Source of the DNA: Litoditis marina
Taxonomy: Eukaryota > Nematoda > Chromadorea > Rhabditida > Rhabditidae
Assembly: GCA_964036275.1 (NCBI GenBank)
Contig: OZ038435.1
Coordinates: forward strand, 10,529,634-10,593,633
Direction: 5' to 3'
Length of the DNA stretch: 64,000 nucleotides
This document shows, piece after piece, positions 34,688-45,998 of this stretch; the stretch's first letter is position 1, and the number at the start of each line of letters is the position of its first letter. Under the pieces are notes generated by a model. That model was not told the DNA's origin. It worked only from the letters and a program-made list of their open reading frames with translations, and ran no database searches. A program made the position numbers and the translations under genes.

Positions 34688-35944
34688 CAAGTAACCATTA
34701 TAAAAGTGAATAGATTAACTGAATTGACACAATATGTTTGATGAATGAGAGATGAGATATTATTAGAATGAACTACAATCTCAAATTGAAGTATAAAAAA
34801 GATTACTCATGGAGATAACTGAATTATTGAAATGTTCTATATAAAACACTATTGACTCTAATAGGAATCAACTCTAAGTAGACGTGAAGTTGAATTTGTA
34901 TTCACTTTAGTTTATTTATGTAAACTAGTTGCTGTCCTTGAATACTGCTAGAAAATGTAATATTCGAGTAGTAAATGTGAATTATGATTAGAAAACTCAA
35001 AGTGAAATATACTCGAGGCACACGTGTTAGTTTTGTTTTCACCTCGGTAGAGGGATGTTACAATAGTTAAAATACAATAGTTACACGAGTCATGTTACTC
35101 ATTTCATTCGCAGTATTTTGCAGTAACTATGCATTTAGAGTGTAACGTGAAGATCGCCAAGTAGATATAGAGAATTGTGACATTTCTAACACCCCCCCCC
35201 TCCCCTCCCTCCCTCGTTTCGAACAACATCTAAATACACAATCTTAGAGATCTAGCTAAATTTCCAAGATATTTCAAAGAAGCGAGCTTGGCCTTTTGAT
35301 CAAAACATTCGTTTATTGAACCTGTTTCATATTTATTGTACAGGTAAGCTTTTAAACTAATCTTCATTTTCTTAACACTTGTCATCTTACTACTGATCCA
35401 ATCACATGTTCAGTGAAGGGGAGGGCTATTAGTGGCAAAATAGTGTAAATAGTAGGTCTGTCAACTAACAAAAAATTGTTCGTTTTGTAGTTAGTTTTGT
35501 GGACCCTTGCGTGGTTTGTAAGGTGGAAGTGAACTGAACTAACATTTGGGAGAACTTCCACCAACTTTGGAAAAGCACTTGTAACTCATATTTACCATAT
35601 GAGTTATTCAGAACCCCATTAAACTGTTGATTGTTTTAGTGAAACCATATTGATGCCTGTTTTTTTCTGTTCAGCATTATTTCGATTCTTGTTCTTGCTC
35701 AAATCCAGATGTTTTTGTTTTTCAGTTTCTTTATGTATCTCACATGCCTGCATGTAAATGAATCAATCAATCAATCAATCAACTTATTCCTTCATTCTCC
35801 AAATTCTAGTGAAATGAGCTGAGGAGCGTGCACGTGTGCACCAGCTGGCCGACCAAAGGGTCAGAGAGCGACCGCCGCCAATGTTTATTTGGAGTCAGAT
35901 GGTGGTTCTGTCTATGATACTCTAAAGAATATCGTTCTTCTCGA

Positions 35945-36105
35945 GTTCAAGTTGCAAGTTTCCAGTTTTCATTTCAAGTTGCAAGTTTCCAGTTTTGATT
36001 TCAAGTTACAAGTTTCCAGTTTTCATTTCAAGTTGTAAGTTTCGAGTTGCTTTCTGGTTTCAAGTTTCAAGTCTCAAGTTGTGAGTGTCTAGTTTCAAGT
36101 TTCTT
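35945..36105. repeat. 27-bp tandem repeat
   Basis: Unit TCAAGTTGCAAGTTTCCAG plus TTTTCATT, starting at about 35947, 35974, 36001 and 36028, then decaying. Confidence 0.75.
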
Positions 36106-36630
36106 GTCTTATTCATCACACCACAATGTAACATAGTGGTGGTCGATGAGCGATCTCCAAATCTTTCTGTCTCTGCTTGCTCTGAGGTATTAGTGGCCAC
36201 GGATACGCGGCGGGCGGCAACGAACTCTCTGTGCTTCTCGATCCGGGCTATTTCTCCTCGAATTCAAAGTTCAGTTAGTTCATCTCTCTAGCTTTTTCCC
36301 TACCTTTTTTCTCCTTCTCCTCCCTCCCTCTCTCTCTCTGTCTGTATGTTTATGTATGTTTGTTTATGTCTTTCGCTTCAACTCCACCTTGATTGATGGT
36401 AAGATAGAACTCCAGTGCTCTGCCTTTACACACGCCTCGATGTTCACTCAACCGATGTGACTGAAATTCGAAGTATAGTCAGTAATTACAGATTTTCTCG
36501 CAAATCCAAAATTTTGTGCCCATCGGTTAATATTGAGCTGTTATATGGCTTTGATGAAATTTCTTCCAGCCACTTTGACAACTACCTGTGTTGTCGTTAA
36601 AGTATAGTATTTTACTATTCGCGCCAATTA

Positions 36631-36765
36631 TATACTGTTAATCAATTGCACAGTCCCGTAAAACATGTTATACACAGAAGAACTCAAAAACGTGCTTTGA
36701 CAAAGTGAACGATGCCTCATTAGAATGCTAAACTTTAGGTGACTATTCAATTTACTTCTAGTATT
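36631..36765. repeat. 135-bp TIR family, full copy
   Basis: TATACTGTTAATCAATTGC at the left; TTTACTTCTAGTAT at the right; CGTGCTTTGACAAAGTG core. Confidence 0.75.
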
Positions 36766-37319
36766 TGTCTTTTCCATTCGGTGCCCATCGATTGCTTGGC
36801 CTTCCACCGATTATGAATCAACGTGTCTCGGAAACGGTTTTTGGCGAAAGAATTCTCCCTCCGAAGAAAGAGTATACAGTGCATGGAACGCTAATCCGCT
36901 GTGTTTTCAGTTTGAGCCTGTGGATTTTTGTAAATTAGGTCGTGTTTAAATAGAATAGAATAGAATAGATTTATTCAACATGTGACTTTCCACATTTTGA
37001 AATGTGGCACTCCAATTGTTGGATAAAAGAAGGAAAAATAGATGGAAAGAATGGTATCCCTGTTACGCGCTTGTAGTTATAGATGGATGCAATTAGCAGT
37101 GTAGTACGATTGCACGGTGATTGTACCTGTTTTTGTAGTGACGTATTATGAAACACTTTAATATCGAAATATGAATAATTTAATATGAAATATCGAACTA
37201 AGACGAATGAATCGGGGCGGCGTAGCCATATTTCCTCTTATATAATAATAATCTTTCACGGCAACTATTTCAGCCTTGTGTTACTTCATTTATGACATTA
37301 CAATAATCAAATCACGTAT

Positions 37320-37490
37320 TTCACCTTATCTTGAGAAGTTCATATGATTTTCTAATGATAATCTCATGAACACCTCATGAGCTACTTGTGAACATCTAGT
37401 GTTGCAGCATAGCAATCAATAGAATCTCATGATAAGTTCGTGAGATATTGCGTACGAGGTACCACAGGGAAGGGATTGCTGCCGCGCATG
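37320..37490. repeat. CATGAGAA-rich TIR element, copy 2
   Basis: Contains ACACCTCATGAGCTACTTG, GCAGCATAGCAATCAATAG and TTGCTGCCGCGC; the left end is degraded. Confidence 0.6.
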
Positions 37491-37497
37491 TAATTTG

Positions 37498-37677
37498 ACA
37501 ACCAAATCTCTTTTGGTAACCTACTTTTTTGGTAACCTACTTTTTTGGTAACCTCAAGTGAAAAACCGGTTACCCGACTTTTTGACGCCATATGCAAAAT
37601 GTTATACCAAAGTAACCTGAAAAGTAGGTTACCAAAAAATTGGTGAGTTACCTTAAAACTCGGTTAGTTATAGAACT
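37498..37677. repeat. GGTTACC-rich inverted-repeat element, copy 3
   Basis: TTTTTTGGTAACCTAC at the left is inverted as GTAGGTTACCAAAAAA at the right. Confidence 0.6.
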
Positions 37678-38089
37678 GGCCCTAAAAACTCTGCTCGTAA
37701 TTGTGATGTATCTCTTTTGAACGGATGTGTTCAACAATAAAAGTTGTATCACATATAGATAAATATTTCGGTGACACTGTGGATTTGATAGTTTTATTCA
37801 GGTACGAGTTCTATTTGGACGTATATTCCGATTATGACGTCACCACAAATAACCAAAGAGTTGTATAATAACTAGCCAACTACTATTGTCTATATCTGGC
37901 AACAATTGGAACTCAAATTCGTCTTACTGAGGCCTTCCTTAGGGTCCATTCGCGATGGTCGAACTAGCTGAAAATAGTGAGTTAGACTATATAATTTGCT
38001 GTGTGGTTTTAGTACCATTTCTCATTCTTCTCTCAAAAAAGTGAGCTCCGTTGCAAAGATTGAATTCACGTTGAGAGTGTTTAGTTCAG

Positions 38090-38435
38090 AGGAAATTGTT
38101 CTTCATTGGTAAAAAGCAGTTTCAACGAGAGCTGAGCAAATACATATTCATCCCGGCTTAGTACATTATGGACAGAACGGATCAAAAAGGTTTAATTTCA
38201 GTCCGTGGTCGCATAGATCGACACTTCTTGGAGCCTACATCTCCTACAATCACAATTAGCGTACTACTTCATTTCTGATGAAGTTCTGACTCTCCTAATA
38301 AATTCAACACAAAACGGTGAGTAAGGTTGTTGTCCTAAGTGAATCACCATTTTCCCGAGTGAATTAATTGATTGCTACCAATTGTACTATAGTCGTCGCC
38401 AGCGGAAAGGCGGAGGGTTACTGTATGTCGCAATT
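38090..38435. repeat. Triplicated segment, copy 1
   Basis: Has GAGCTGAGCAAATA, TTTAATTTCAGTCCGTGG, GATCGACACTTCTTGGAGCC, ACATCTCCTACAATCAC and ACGGTGAGTAAGG. Other copies: 40965-41310 and 42880-43145. Copies 1 and 2 end in the 5' part of the tRNA-like element. Confidence 0.65.
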
Positions 38436-38791
38436 TTCGCTGTTTATTAGCCTCCCTTTATATATACCATGCATCTCAATCTGGAAAGGCAATCGTCTCT
38501 CACTCTATATTCGTTTCTAAACAAATATTTCATATGTCTACCAAAAAACACAATATATAAGACGTGTTCATTCAAATAGTTTTTTGTCTCTCTTTTCTCC
38601 TAGTTGTCAAACTGATCAATTTCATTCACTAAATACTGTAGGTTGCCACACAGAAACGAGATATAGTATGCACTCATTCTAAGCATGCTAACCTCATCGA
38701 CGTTGAAAGGTCTCGCTCTTTTCGCAGGAAAATCTTAACTAAAATTTGAAACTATTTTTGATATGGCTGGATAGAACAGTGGGTTTTGCAG

Positions 38792-40798
38792 TGTTCTACA
38801 TGTCACTGAAGACGAAAAGAGTAGACCGAGACTGGTTGAGAGAAGCTCCCGAGCTCCTAGCAGTCCGGGATTTTCCTATCGAAGGCGCCAGTGCCCTTCC
38901 TGTCCACCTACAACAAGTCCGGGGAAAACTACGATGTCCCCGATATTTTGGGCAAGGTAAGTTTCGGGAACACATGGCCAACTAATAACCTTGTATGGTA
39001 CTATCTGAAAACTTTTCTTTAAATTCACTCTTCATATTAAAGTTTTTTTTTTACTGAGACTCCTACAGTAGCATTACAAAACTTTCAGTTGGTTAAAATT
39101 GTGCAAACTTCACTGTAAAATTAATTTTTCTCTGTTTCATCATCAAACACAGTGCTCATTGAACACAGTGCTAGAACTAATTCTCCGCAAAATAAGGTTT
39201 GCATACGATTGGAAAATTGAAATGTGTATTGAAGGTATGCTGAGAGTGATGCGCACTATAAAACGCTAAATCGAAAACAATGGATGAAATTACCGGCTTT
39301 GAATATCACACTGTAACTTTACATACGTAATTGAATTACCATAGTAGCATAGTACGTATGCTAAAAGATCCCAGCACCTTCATTCCATCTTGCGTCTCTC
39401 GTTCTGCCTTACTATTTTTTGTCTCTGACATCCCGGCGGGGTGTGAGAGCAGAGAAATAGCGTGTGTTTGAGGAGACGCAGGATGGAATGGAGGTGCCGG
39501 GATCGTCTAGAATACGGCCTCGTTTCAGGCTTCCGAGTGCGGTGTCACCAGGCCGGTGCATAGGCTCAGCGAAAAGAGTCGTGGCCCCTCGCTTCCCATC
39601 TCGTGCAGTAAATTCTAGAATAGAATAGAATATAATAATTTATTGAAATCGTAAATGAATTCAAAAGTGTTCTGTTTTGCACTGCAGTTTGTATAAAATA
39701 ATTGTACACTCTTTCAACTTTCCATCTGTCCAGCCAATATGTTTCTAATTGCTCAAATAGAAGCTCAAAAAGAATGTTTTCCCAGTTAAAATCACATCCG
39801 AAACAAGTTACACAACACTTATTTAAGTATGTTTCAAAAAACAAATAAAGTACACGTTATATATATATGAAAGACCAGATGTTTCACGTAACATTTCACT
39901 TTTCTGAGTCCACTGTTTTGATTTTGTCAATGACCATAGAGGAGTTCCAATACTTTCATCAACTAGATTTTAAATGTTCTATTTTCAGCTCGGCACCTCT
40001 GAGCAAGTTCGACCAAAGGCGACTTTCCTCGCGCAATGCGCAGGGCGCGAGAAGCCATGGAGCAAGCCATGGTGCAAAAGGAAGCAGGTATAGGATTTGT
40101 CAAACCGTTGTGGACACCGTACCATCGATTTTGTATGGGATGGGGCTTGGCGAGCGGCCAGTTCGTCTGCGTATCATTGATCTACTCACTAATTACATAA
40201 AGTTGTGCTTTATAATTAGCTAGCTGACTTTCCTCATACTTTTGTTCTCTATTGACTTTCACTAAAAATGATAAACCTCTTTAAAGGAGGGCTGCATTGA
40301 ATTTTCAAATAAAAGATCGAACTGAGACAGTTCGATAAATACCCTCTTCTTACTTGAATGTCCAATTGAAAGTTCTATTTTCAAAATTTCATCAATTTTT
40401 TGCTTAATGTCAGAGACGCAGACGATGATTTGGAGCGAATGAATATTGATTGCGCACCACTTCTCTGACTCTCGTGCCTTTTAGGCTAACGCCGTTAGCC
40501 AAATTCGGCATTCAATGCAGCCCCCCCCCCTTTAAGATGCTTCTCGTAGGATTGAATAGAAAGAAATGACTTTCGTCAGTAATTCTTAGAGCAACCTACA
40601 GTGTTGTTTTTGAATGCGCGCTTTTAATAATCAGACAGTAAGCTGTCTGATACTACGATTTTGATCGAAGCCGCGCATTTGACTATAATTGGTTATTGGC
40701 TTATAAATACAATATTCGTTATTTTTTCATTTTTCAGATATTTTCGTGATGATGAGCTGGACAACGAATACAAAAGACTGATCGAGAAGTGCTTGTGA
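38792..40798 (+). CDS. 3' end of an unrecognised Ser/Arg/Pro-rich protein
   Basis: Three exons with matching phases: 38792-38956, 39989-40087, 40738-40798. Acceptors are TTTTGCAG, ATTTTCAG and TTTTTCAG, with a GTAAGT donor after the first exon. The product would be VLHVTEDEKSRPRLVERSS.., a CPSCPPTTSPGK stretch, a basic Ser/Gly/His stretch, then the acidic ending YFRDDELDNEYKRLIEKCL and a stop. I do not recognise a domain, and upstream exons were not found. Frame choice follows from the phase chain: the other open frame of the first exon leads to a stop in the second. The second intron sits against a copy of the GATACGCAGAC element. Confidence 0.45.
39365..39508. repeat. GATCCCGGCACC TIR element, full copy
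   Basis: GATCCCAGCACCTTCATTCC at the left and ATGGAGGTGCCGGGATC at the right, with CTTGCGTCTCTCG/GAGGAGACGCAGG inverted inside. It lies within the gene at 38792-40798, intron 1. Confidence 0.85.
40086..40195. repeat. TIR element with GATCAATGATACGCAGAC core, half copy 3
   Basis: GTCAAACCGTTGTGGACACC through TGCGTATCATTGATCTAC; ends abruptly. It begins just after the donor at 40088. Confidence 0.7.
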
Positions 40799-40964
40799 TT
40801 ATATAGTATCTTTTGATTGAAAACAGATATTAGATTAGTGTGGAATCATAAATGTTGGTACAACGATACTAGCTGGATACGTTTGAGAGTGAGTCTTTTC
40901 GTATGAACTCTTGGAAATTAAATTTTCCATGTCATTAGGGAATTTGGTTTAATGAACTGAATTG

Positions 40965-41310
40965 ACTAATGATCATTATAGAGTAGACCAAAAATGTTTA
41001 ATTTCAGTCCGAGGTCGCATAAATCGACTCTTCTTGGAGCCTGCATCTCCTACAACCACTACTAGAGAACCACTACGGTTTTAATTGAGTTCTGATTCTC
41101 TTAACCATGCCGACCCATTAAGGTGTGTAAGGTTTCTTTATCTTAGTGAACCACACTGATATATTCCGAATGACTTCATATCACCTCAGATGATAACAAT
41201 TGTACTGTAGTCGTCGCCAACAGAAAAGCGACAGGGTACTGTATATATCAGTTTTTGCTGTGTCCGGATCAGGACTCATGTCTTTGATTCCAAAGCTTGT
41301 CGATCACCTA
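40965..41310. repeat. Triplicated segment, copy 2, with tRNA-like element fragment
   Basis: TTTAATTTCAGTCCGAGG, TCGACTCTTCTTGGAGCC; then from 41205 TAGTCGTCGCCAACAG through GATTCCAAAGCTTG, which is the left half of the tRNA-like element without its A and B boxes. Confidence 0.6.
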
Positions 41311-41324
41311 CTTTCGTATCATAG

Positions 41325-41745
41325 CTGATCAGTCGATATTGTTAACATTTAAAAACCGCACTCATTCATATAGGTGTCAACTTTCTCTCTCGCTCCGTGT
41401 TCTCAAGAATGCGGCGCGACCACGCGCACGTACATTCACTGCCGAGTTCACCTACGTACAAAATTTTCAAAATGTCTATAAAAATACAAAACTGTTCTAA
41501 ACTCGGTAAAAATTACCAGATTTGTAGATATCATGAAAACAACAAGGCAGTGAGAGATTAAGGATTAATGCATTACAGTAACCCAAATTCCGTTGGCTTC
41601 TAATTTGCTCCGAAATAATGTGGTTTTCTGCTTTTTCTGTATGCAACGTGTGAAATTTTGATCTCGAAACAGAATGAATTATTTTTTTTATTTTTCAAAA
41701 AAGTACTTACATTGCACATTACAGAGGTACGGTCCCTTTAAGCAT
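41325..41745. mobile_element. piggyBac-like non-autonomous TIR element, 5'-truncated
   Basis: Direct-orientation copy of 42113-42595 (shared GCGGCGCGACCACGCGCACG and GCATTACAGTAACCC). It retains the right end ACGGTCCCTTTAA but not the left. Confidence 0.6.
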
Positions 41746-41776
41746 TATAATTGTCCTGTTTCTCACGGGTCGTTTT

Positions 41777-41812
41777 TAACTCCCTCTCTCTCTCCCGCCC
41801 TCTCTCTCTCTT

Positions 41813-41878
<66 letters not shown>

Positions 41879-41880
41879 AA
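41777..41880. repeat. CT simple repeat
   Basis: About 100 bases of almost pure CTCTCT with occasional TTT. Confidence 0.95.
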
Positions 41881-42112
41881 TGCGCTCATTTTCAGATGCA
41901 AGTTCGTATTAGTGACGTTTTGGATGTTGGATGTTGTGAAGCCGCTGCCAATCAACATCAAAACGTCTATAGTTGAACTCGTATTGAGCGAAGGACAAGT
42001 TATCTCAATGGTGACCCACGAACAATGCAGACCGAGCAGTATCGATAGGTAGTTTCTTAACTCGAAAAATATTGTTTTCGATAGTAGAAAAATGTTGACT
42101 TTTGTGAAGTGC

Positions 42113-42595
42113 TTAAAGGGACCGTTCCTCCTCAATTGGGAGATTCGAGCTGATTAGTCGATACTGTTCACTTTAAAAAAAAACAAAATCATTCCCATAG
42201 GTCTCAACTCCCTATCTTGCTCCGTGTTCGCAAAAATGCGGCGCGACCACGCGCACGTACATACACCGCCGAGTTCACCTACGTACACAATTTTCAAAAT
42301 GTCCATAAAATTACAAATCCATATTCAAAACATGGCAAATATTACCAATATTAAATCAGGAAAAATAATTTGTAAATATCATTAAAACTACAAAGCAGTG
42401 ATATATTAAGAATTGCTGCATTACAGTAACCCAATTCCTGTTGGCTTCTTATTTGCTCCGTAATAATGTGGGCTTTTGAACTTTCTGTACGTAAGGTTTG
42501 AAGTGTCATCTCAAAACAGAATAAATGACTTTTTCATTTTTTTTCAAAATCGACCTACATTGCACATTATAGAGCTACGGTCCCTTTAACTTGAG
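42113..42595. mobile_element. piggyBac-like non-autonomous TIR element, full copy
   Basis: TTAA, then AGGGACCGT at the left and ACGGTCCCT then TTAA at the right. A TTAA duplication with short TIRs is the signature of piggyBac-type insertion. No transposase ORF inside. Confidence 0.65.
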
Positions 42596-42879
42596 TTATA
42601 GGTTGTAGCTTGAGGCGTTTGAGCTTAATCGTCACCAACTCCTTTTGATAACGGTCGCGAGTTTTACGTCGTACTTTCATCAATTTGCACATCTGACGAG
42701 TGCAAAATTTTGTGTTTGACGACTTCCAAACCATTACGTGACTTGGTCTCCACTTTCCAGCTTACCTTTGAACGTAGGAGATTCTCTCGGTGACTTTGGT
42801 CCAATGATGGTTTGAATTTCATGCTCATTTTTGTTTTTGCACTGTACTATTCCAAGACTCAGAAAGTTCATCCTTTTCC

Positions 42880-43145
42880 TCACTCGTACTCGAAAAAAAA
42901 AACAGTTTTGACGAGAACTGAGCAAATATATGTGTGTAAACTAGATCAAAAACGTTTAATTTCAGTTCGTGGTCGCATAGATCGACACTTCTTGGAGCCT
43001 ACATCTCCTACAATCACTGCTAGAGAACCACTTCGTTTCTGATGAAGTTCTGACTTTCTTAACAAATTCGACACATTACGGTGAGTGAGATTCCTGTACC
43101 TTAGTGAACCACCCTGACATATCCCGAGTGAATCCATGATACATG
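42880..43145. repeat. Triplicated segment, copy 3
   Basis: GAACTGAGCAAATA, TTTAATTTCAGTTCGTGG, GATCGACACTTCTTGGAGCC, TCTCCTACAATCACTG, TTACGGTGAGTGAG. Confidence 0.65.
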
Positions 43146-43397
43146 AAATCATGTTAACTAGGATAAAGCTAATACATGAATAATTGAATGAATTAAAGGT
43201 AAGGAATACTATCTACGAAGTAAATATTGACTAAAAATGGAATACATCGTTTCGGCCTCACCACCTTTACGACGTCTTGGGTCAGTGGTCGAGGCCTCAT
43301 ATAGCACTAGAGTACTATACATCTCAGTAAAATGAAATCTCACTTAGTTCGTAGAACACAGCCAATTTCACAGCATAGATAAAAGGTATGACACATC

Positions 43398-43428
43398 TCT
43401 CTCTCTCTCTCTCTCTCTCTTTTCTCTG
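43398..43428. repeat. CT simple repeat
   Basis: CTCTCT tract, about 30 bases. Confidence 0.9.
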
Positions 43429-43512
43429 TGGCTATTCTCTTTCTCCTTTCTCTGTCTTCCACTGTTGATTTTGTTGTTCACTTATATGTATTTGGAATAA
43501 GTATACTTCCAG

Positions 43513-44393
43513 ATATGGCTGTACAAACCGTATCCGCCAAGGAATTCCCGGAAAGTAATCGCCACCTCCCCCAGACACTACCAAGTAGAACTTGTCATCA
43601 CTCTTCTCCAGAACGGTATATGTTACCACTCATGAACCGGGCTGCGCATTCAAGGATCAGTTGTGAGGTAATAAACCAAAATTCATTCAAACTTTCGTAA
43701 TGTGTCTAAAAATACTAACCACTTCACTTGTTTCCAAATTAACCACAATCAAAAAAGTAGAAGTATTTTAGTATAATATAGGAAGCTACGAATTGGTGAG
43801 GCATTCAAGTACGTAAGTACACTAAATTAAGTACGTATGTACACCGTACAATGTACGGCAGTACAGTAACCCATGACGTGAACACTAGGTTCACGTCACT
43901 TTCGCATTGACTATCTAGTTACCGTAGTCTCACCAGGTTCTCCACAATTATTAGTCATTATCCAGTTGCAAATTAGGTTAGGATACTCAACAGCGCAAGA
44001 CTGTTGAGTCATACAATTCTTATGTTTCTATATTGATTTGTTACATTTCCAGCCCAAGATCTCGATCCGCCCCCAGACAAGAACAGAGAGGGAGACGCGG
44101 AGCCCCCGAGCGGCCTTTTTGATTTTATTATTTTTGTGTTATTCAATTGTGTTCATACATGAATCTGTTCGTACCAAGCTGTTCTCTTCTCCCCCTTCCC
44201 CCCGCACAGCACACCTTCTTCACCTGTCTCCCTGAGGTCTGAATCGCCTTCTCTGTCTGAGTGGAGTTCCAATGACTACGACTCCTCTGTCTTCCAAACT
44301 GTTCCGGCTTACGGCGGTTCCCGTTGCCCCCTCCACCGGTACGGTCCAAGCTCTACTTGTGTTTTCGTCTTAATCTGTTTTTCATTTATTTAA
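43513..44393 (+). CDS. Candidate exons of an unrecognised Ser/Pro/Arg-rich protein
   Basis: Three plausible plus-strand exons: 43513-43667 (acceptor TACTTCCAG, donor GTAATA), one starting at 44053 after ATTTCCAG, and a last one 44210-44393 after CCGCACAG. The last reads TPSSPVSLRSESPSLSEW, SSNDYDSSVFQTVP, YGGSRCPLHRYGPSSTC and ends in a stop. The middle exon has a basic start (PKISIRPQTRTERETRSPR); its donor is unclear. On the minus strand the first exon region is also open (VLEKSDDKFYLVVSGGGGDY), so its coding strand is not settled. No family recognised. Confidence 0.28.
43805..43925. repeat. AAGTACGTAAGTACACTA / CACTAGGTTCACGTCAC repeat
   Basis: Matches 19855-19890 and 20070-20142 in F-box gene B intron 5 (GTACACT repeats, then ATGACGTG..CACTAGGTTCACGTCAC..CGCATTGACTATCTAG). 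Confidence 0.5.
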
Positions 44394-45659
44394 CTGTTTT
44401 GCTTCCAACTATTTTTGCTCTAAGTGAGAATATGGCTAGTCTAAAACTTATATTTTGTTAGTCTAAGTTCAAACATTTCCAAAATTGTAGATTGATGTTG
44501 GTACTATTGCAGTCAGCTGTCCATGACGTCACCGGACCAACAAAAACGTACTGTCAGTCAATTGCACAGTCACGTGAAACATGTTAAACACAGCAGACCT
44601 CGGAAACGTGAAACTACAAAGTGCACACTTTCTCATTAGAATGCTAATGTTTGTTTGCTGCAAGTTCTTTCTCAGTAACCAAAATGCTTCGGACTCATGA
44701 AAATTGCGAGATAGATTTTTCATTCCCCTCTAGAGTTATTGACCTCCTTTTCTATATTCTATGCAGTTCAATATCAAACGCTAATCGTTTCTCACTTTAC
44801 ATTCGTTTTTTACATAAATTGTTCACTGTTCCATACACACTCGTACTACAGTGGTTTTCAGCCCAGACGAAATTGTTCCGTGAACTACCAGTTTTAATCA
44901 ACAAGATCATTCCAATTTCCAAGTTAACAGAATTCTGTTTCGAAACATGCCATTAATTGCTTCTGGCGCCCGTGACTAATTTCAACAACAAAATTGTGTT
45001 TAAAAGCAGTTTGGAACCAAATCATCATTCATATTTTGTCTCAAAGTGTTTCCATTCTGAAAATCTAAAAACGATGCTTGCTTTTTCATTAATTGTTTTT
45101 CTCTTGATTCCATTACTTACTGAAAACTGAAAATCAACCTGTAGACCGTTCTGAATGTTTCTGGAAACAATAACATAAAATTATAGGAGAAATTGGAAAT
45201 TCGAATTATTTTGAGAAAATACTGATTTGAATAAACAAGCTAATTACAACAGTATGAAATATCGACTAATTCTAAATATTTCGTCTATGAAAACTACAAT
45301 AATGATTATGTTAATGTTACATAGTTGAAAAAAAGGAAATAAATGAGGGATGGTAATACGTACTCGACCAAGTATTTATGTATGACATTGATTAACGGAG
45401 GGCAGAATGGAAAGTTAGTTTAGGTACCCCGGGGTACCTAAAAATAAGGTTGCGCGCGCCAAAACAGGATAAAACGAACCGTGTGCAAGTTAGGTTCGTT
45501 AGTGTTAATTAATATTCGTATATATCGGTTTCTTTCGGGCAGCTCATCAATATGAACTTTCCTTTCTGCCCTCTTTAATATCATTCACCATTTCGTACCA
45601 TTACCATTTAATACCACAGTGAATACTATTTTGGCCGCTGTGTTCTACACGGTGTGTAT
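44394..45659. other. Intergenic region
   Basis: No exon supported. Contains a truncated 135-bp TIR copy (44549-44652) and a GGTACCCCGGGGTACC palindrome near 45424-45440. Confidence 0.55.
44549..44652. repeat. 135-bp TIR family, truncated copy
   Basis: TACTGTCAGTCAATTGCAC, GTCACGTGAAACATG, CTCATTAGAATGCTAA; right end missing. Confidence 0.65.
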
Positions 45660-45975
45660 GGGCCAATTCACTGGAGAACCAGGTCCTTCCCGAACCAAAC
45701 CGCGAACCGGTCACTGGAGAACCGAACCAACTGAACCGAACCGATTTTTGAACCGACCGGTTCTCCAGTGAATGCTTCGAACCGAACCGGGATAGAGTCA
45801 TTTTACCTTGTATACGACTTGCTTGTTTAACTCATGGTTAATGTCGGTTCGGTTCGAAGCACTCACTGGAGAACCGGTCGGTTCAAAAGTCGGTTCGGTT
45901 CAGTTGGTTCGGTTCTCCAGTGACCGGTTCGCGGTTTGGTTCGGGAAGGACCCGGTTCTCCAGTGAATTCGCCGT
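45660..45975. repeat. Large GAACCGGTC-rich inverted repeat
   Basis: Left arm about 45660-45795 and right arm about 45842-45973 are close reverse complements: GAATTCACTGGAGAACC-type outer ends, and GGTTCGGTT/AACCGAACC throughout. It ends about 25 bases before the start codon of the secreted-protein gene. A degraded relative may be at 21175-21415. Confidence 0.8.
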
Positions 45976-45998
45976 ATGGCAGTTGTAAACTAGACAAT

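Larger units (their letters stand above)
33677..38791. other. Gene-poor intergenic region
   Basis: About 5 kb without an exon I trust. It holds AT-rich duplicated text (ATAACGTTATTACATA near 34108 and 34386; GTCATCTTCCCACGAT near 34216 and 34280), the second hairpin copy, a C-run at 35192-35210, a 27-bp tandem repeat, and a minus-strand open stretch about 36255-36110 reading RGEIARIEKHREFVAARRV that may be a decayed coding remnant. Confidence 0.55.
40799..43512. other. Repeat-dominated intergenic region
   Basis: Contains two copies of the triplicated segment, two copies of a TTAA-flanked TIR element and a long CT tract. The open plus-strand stretch at 41895-42050 (CKFVLVTFWMLDVVKPLP..) lies between the two TIR copies; I cannot tell whether it is an exon. 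Confidence 0.5.

Noticed and set aside
41674..42135. Open frames of Ser-Leu or Arg-Glu repeats on both strands
   Set aside because: They are translations of the CT simple repeat at 41777-41880.
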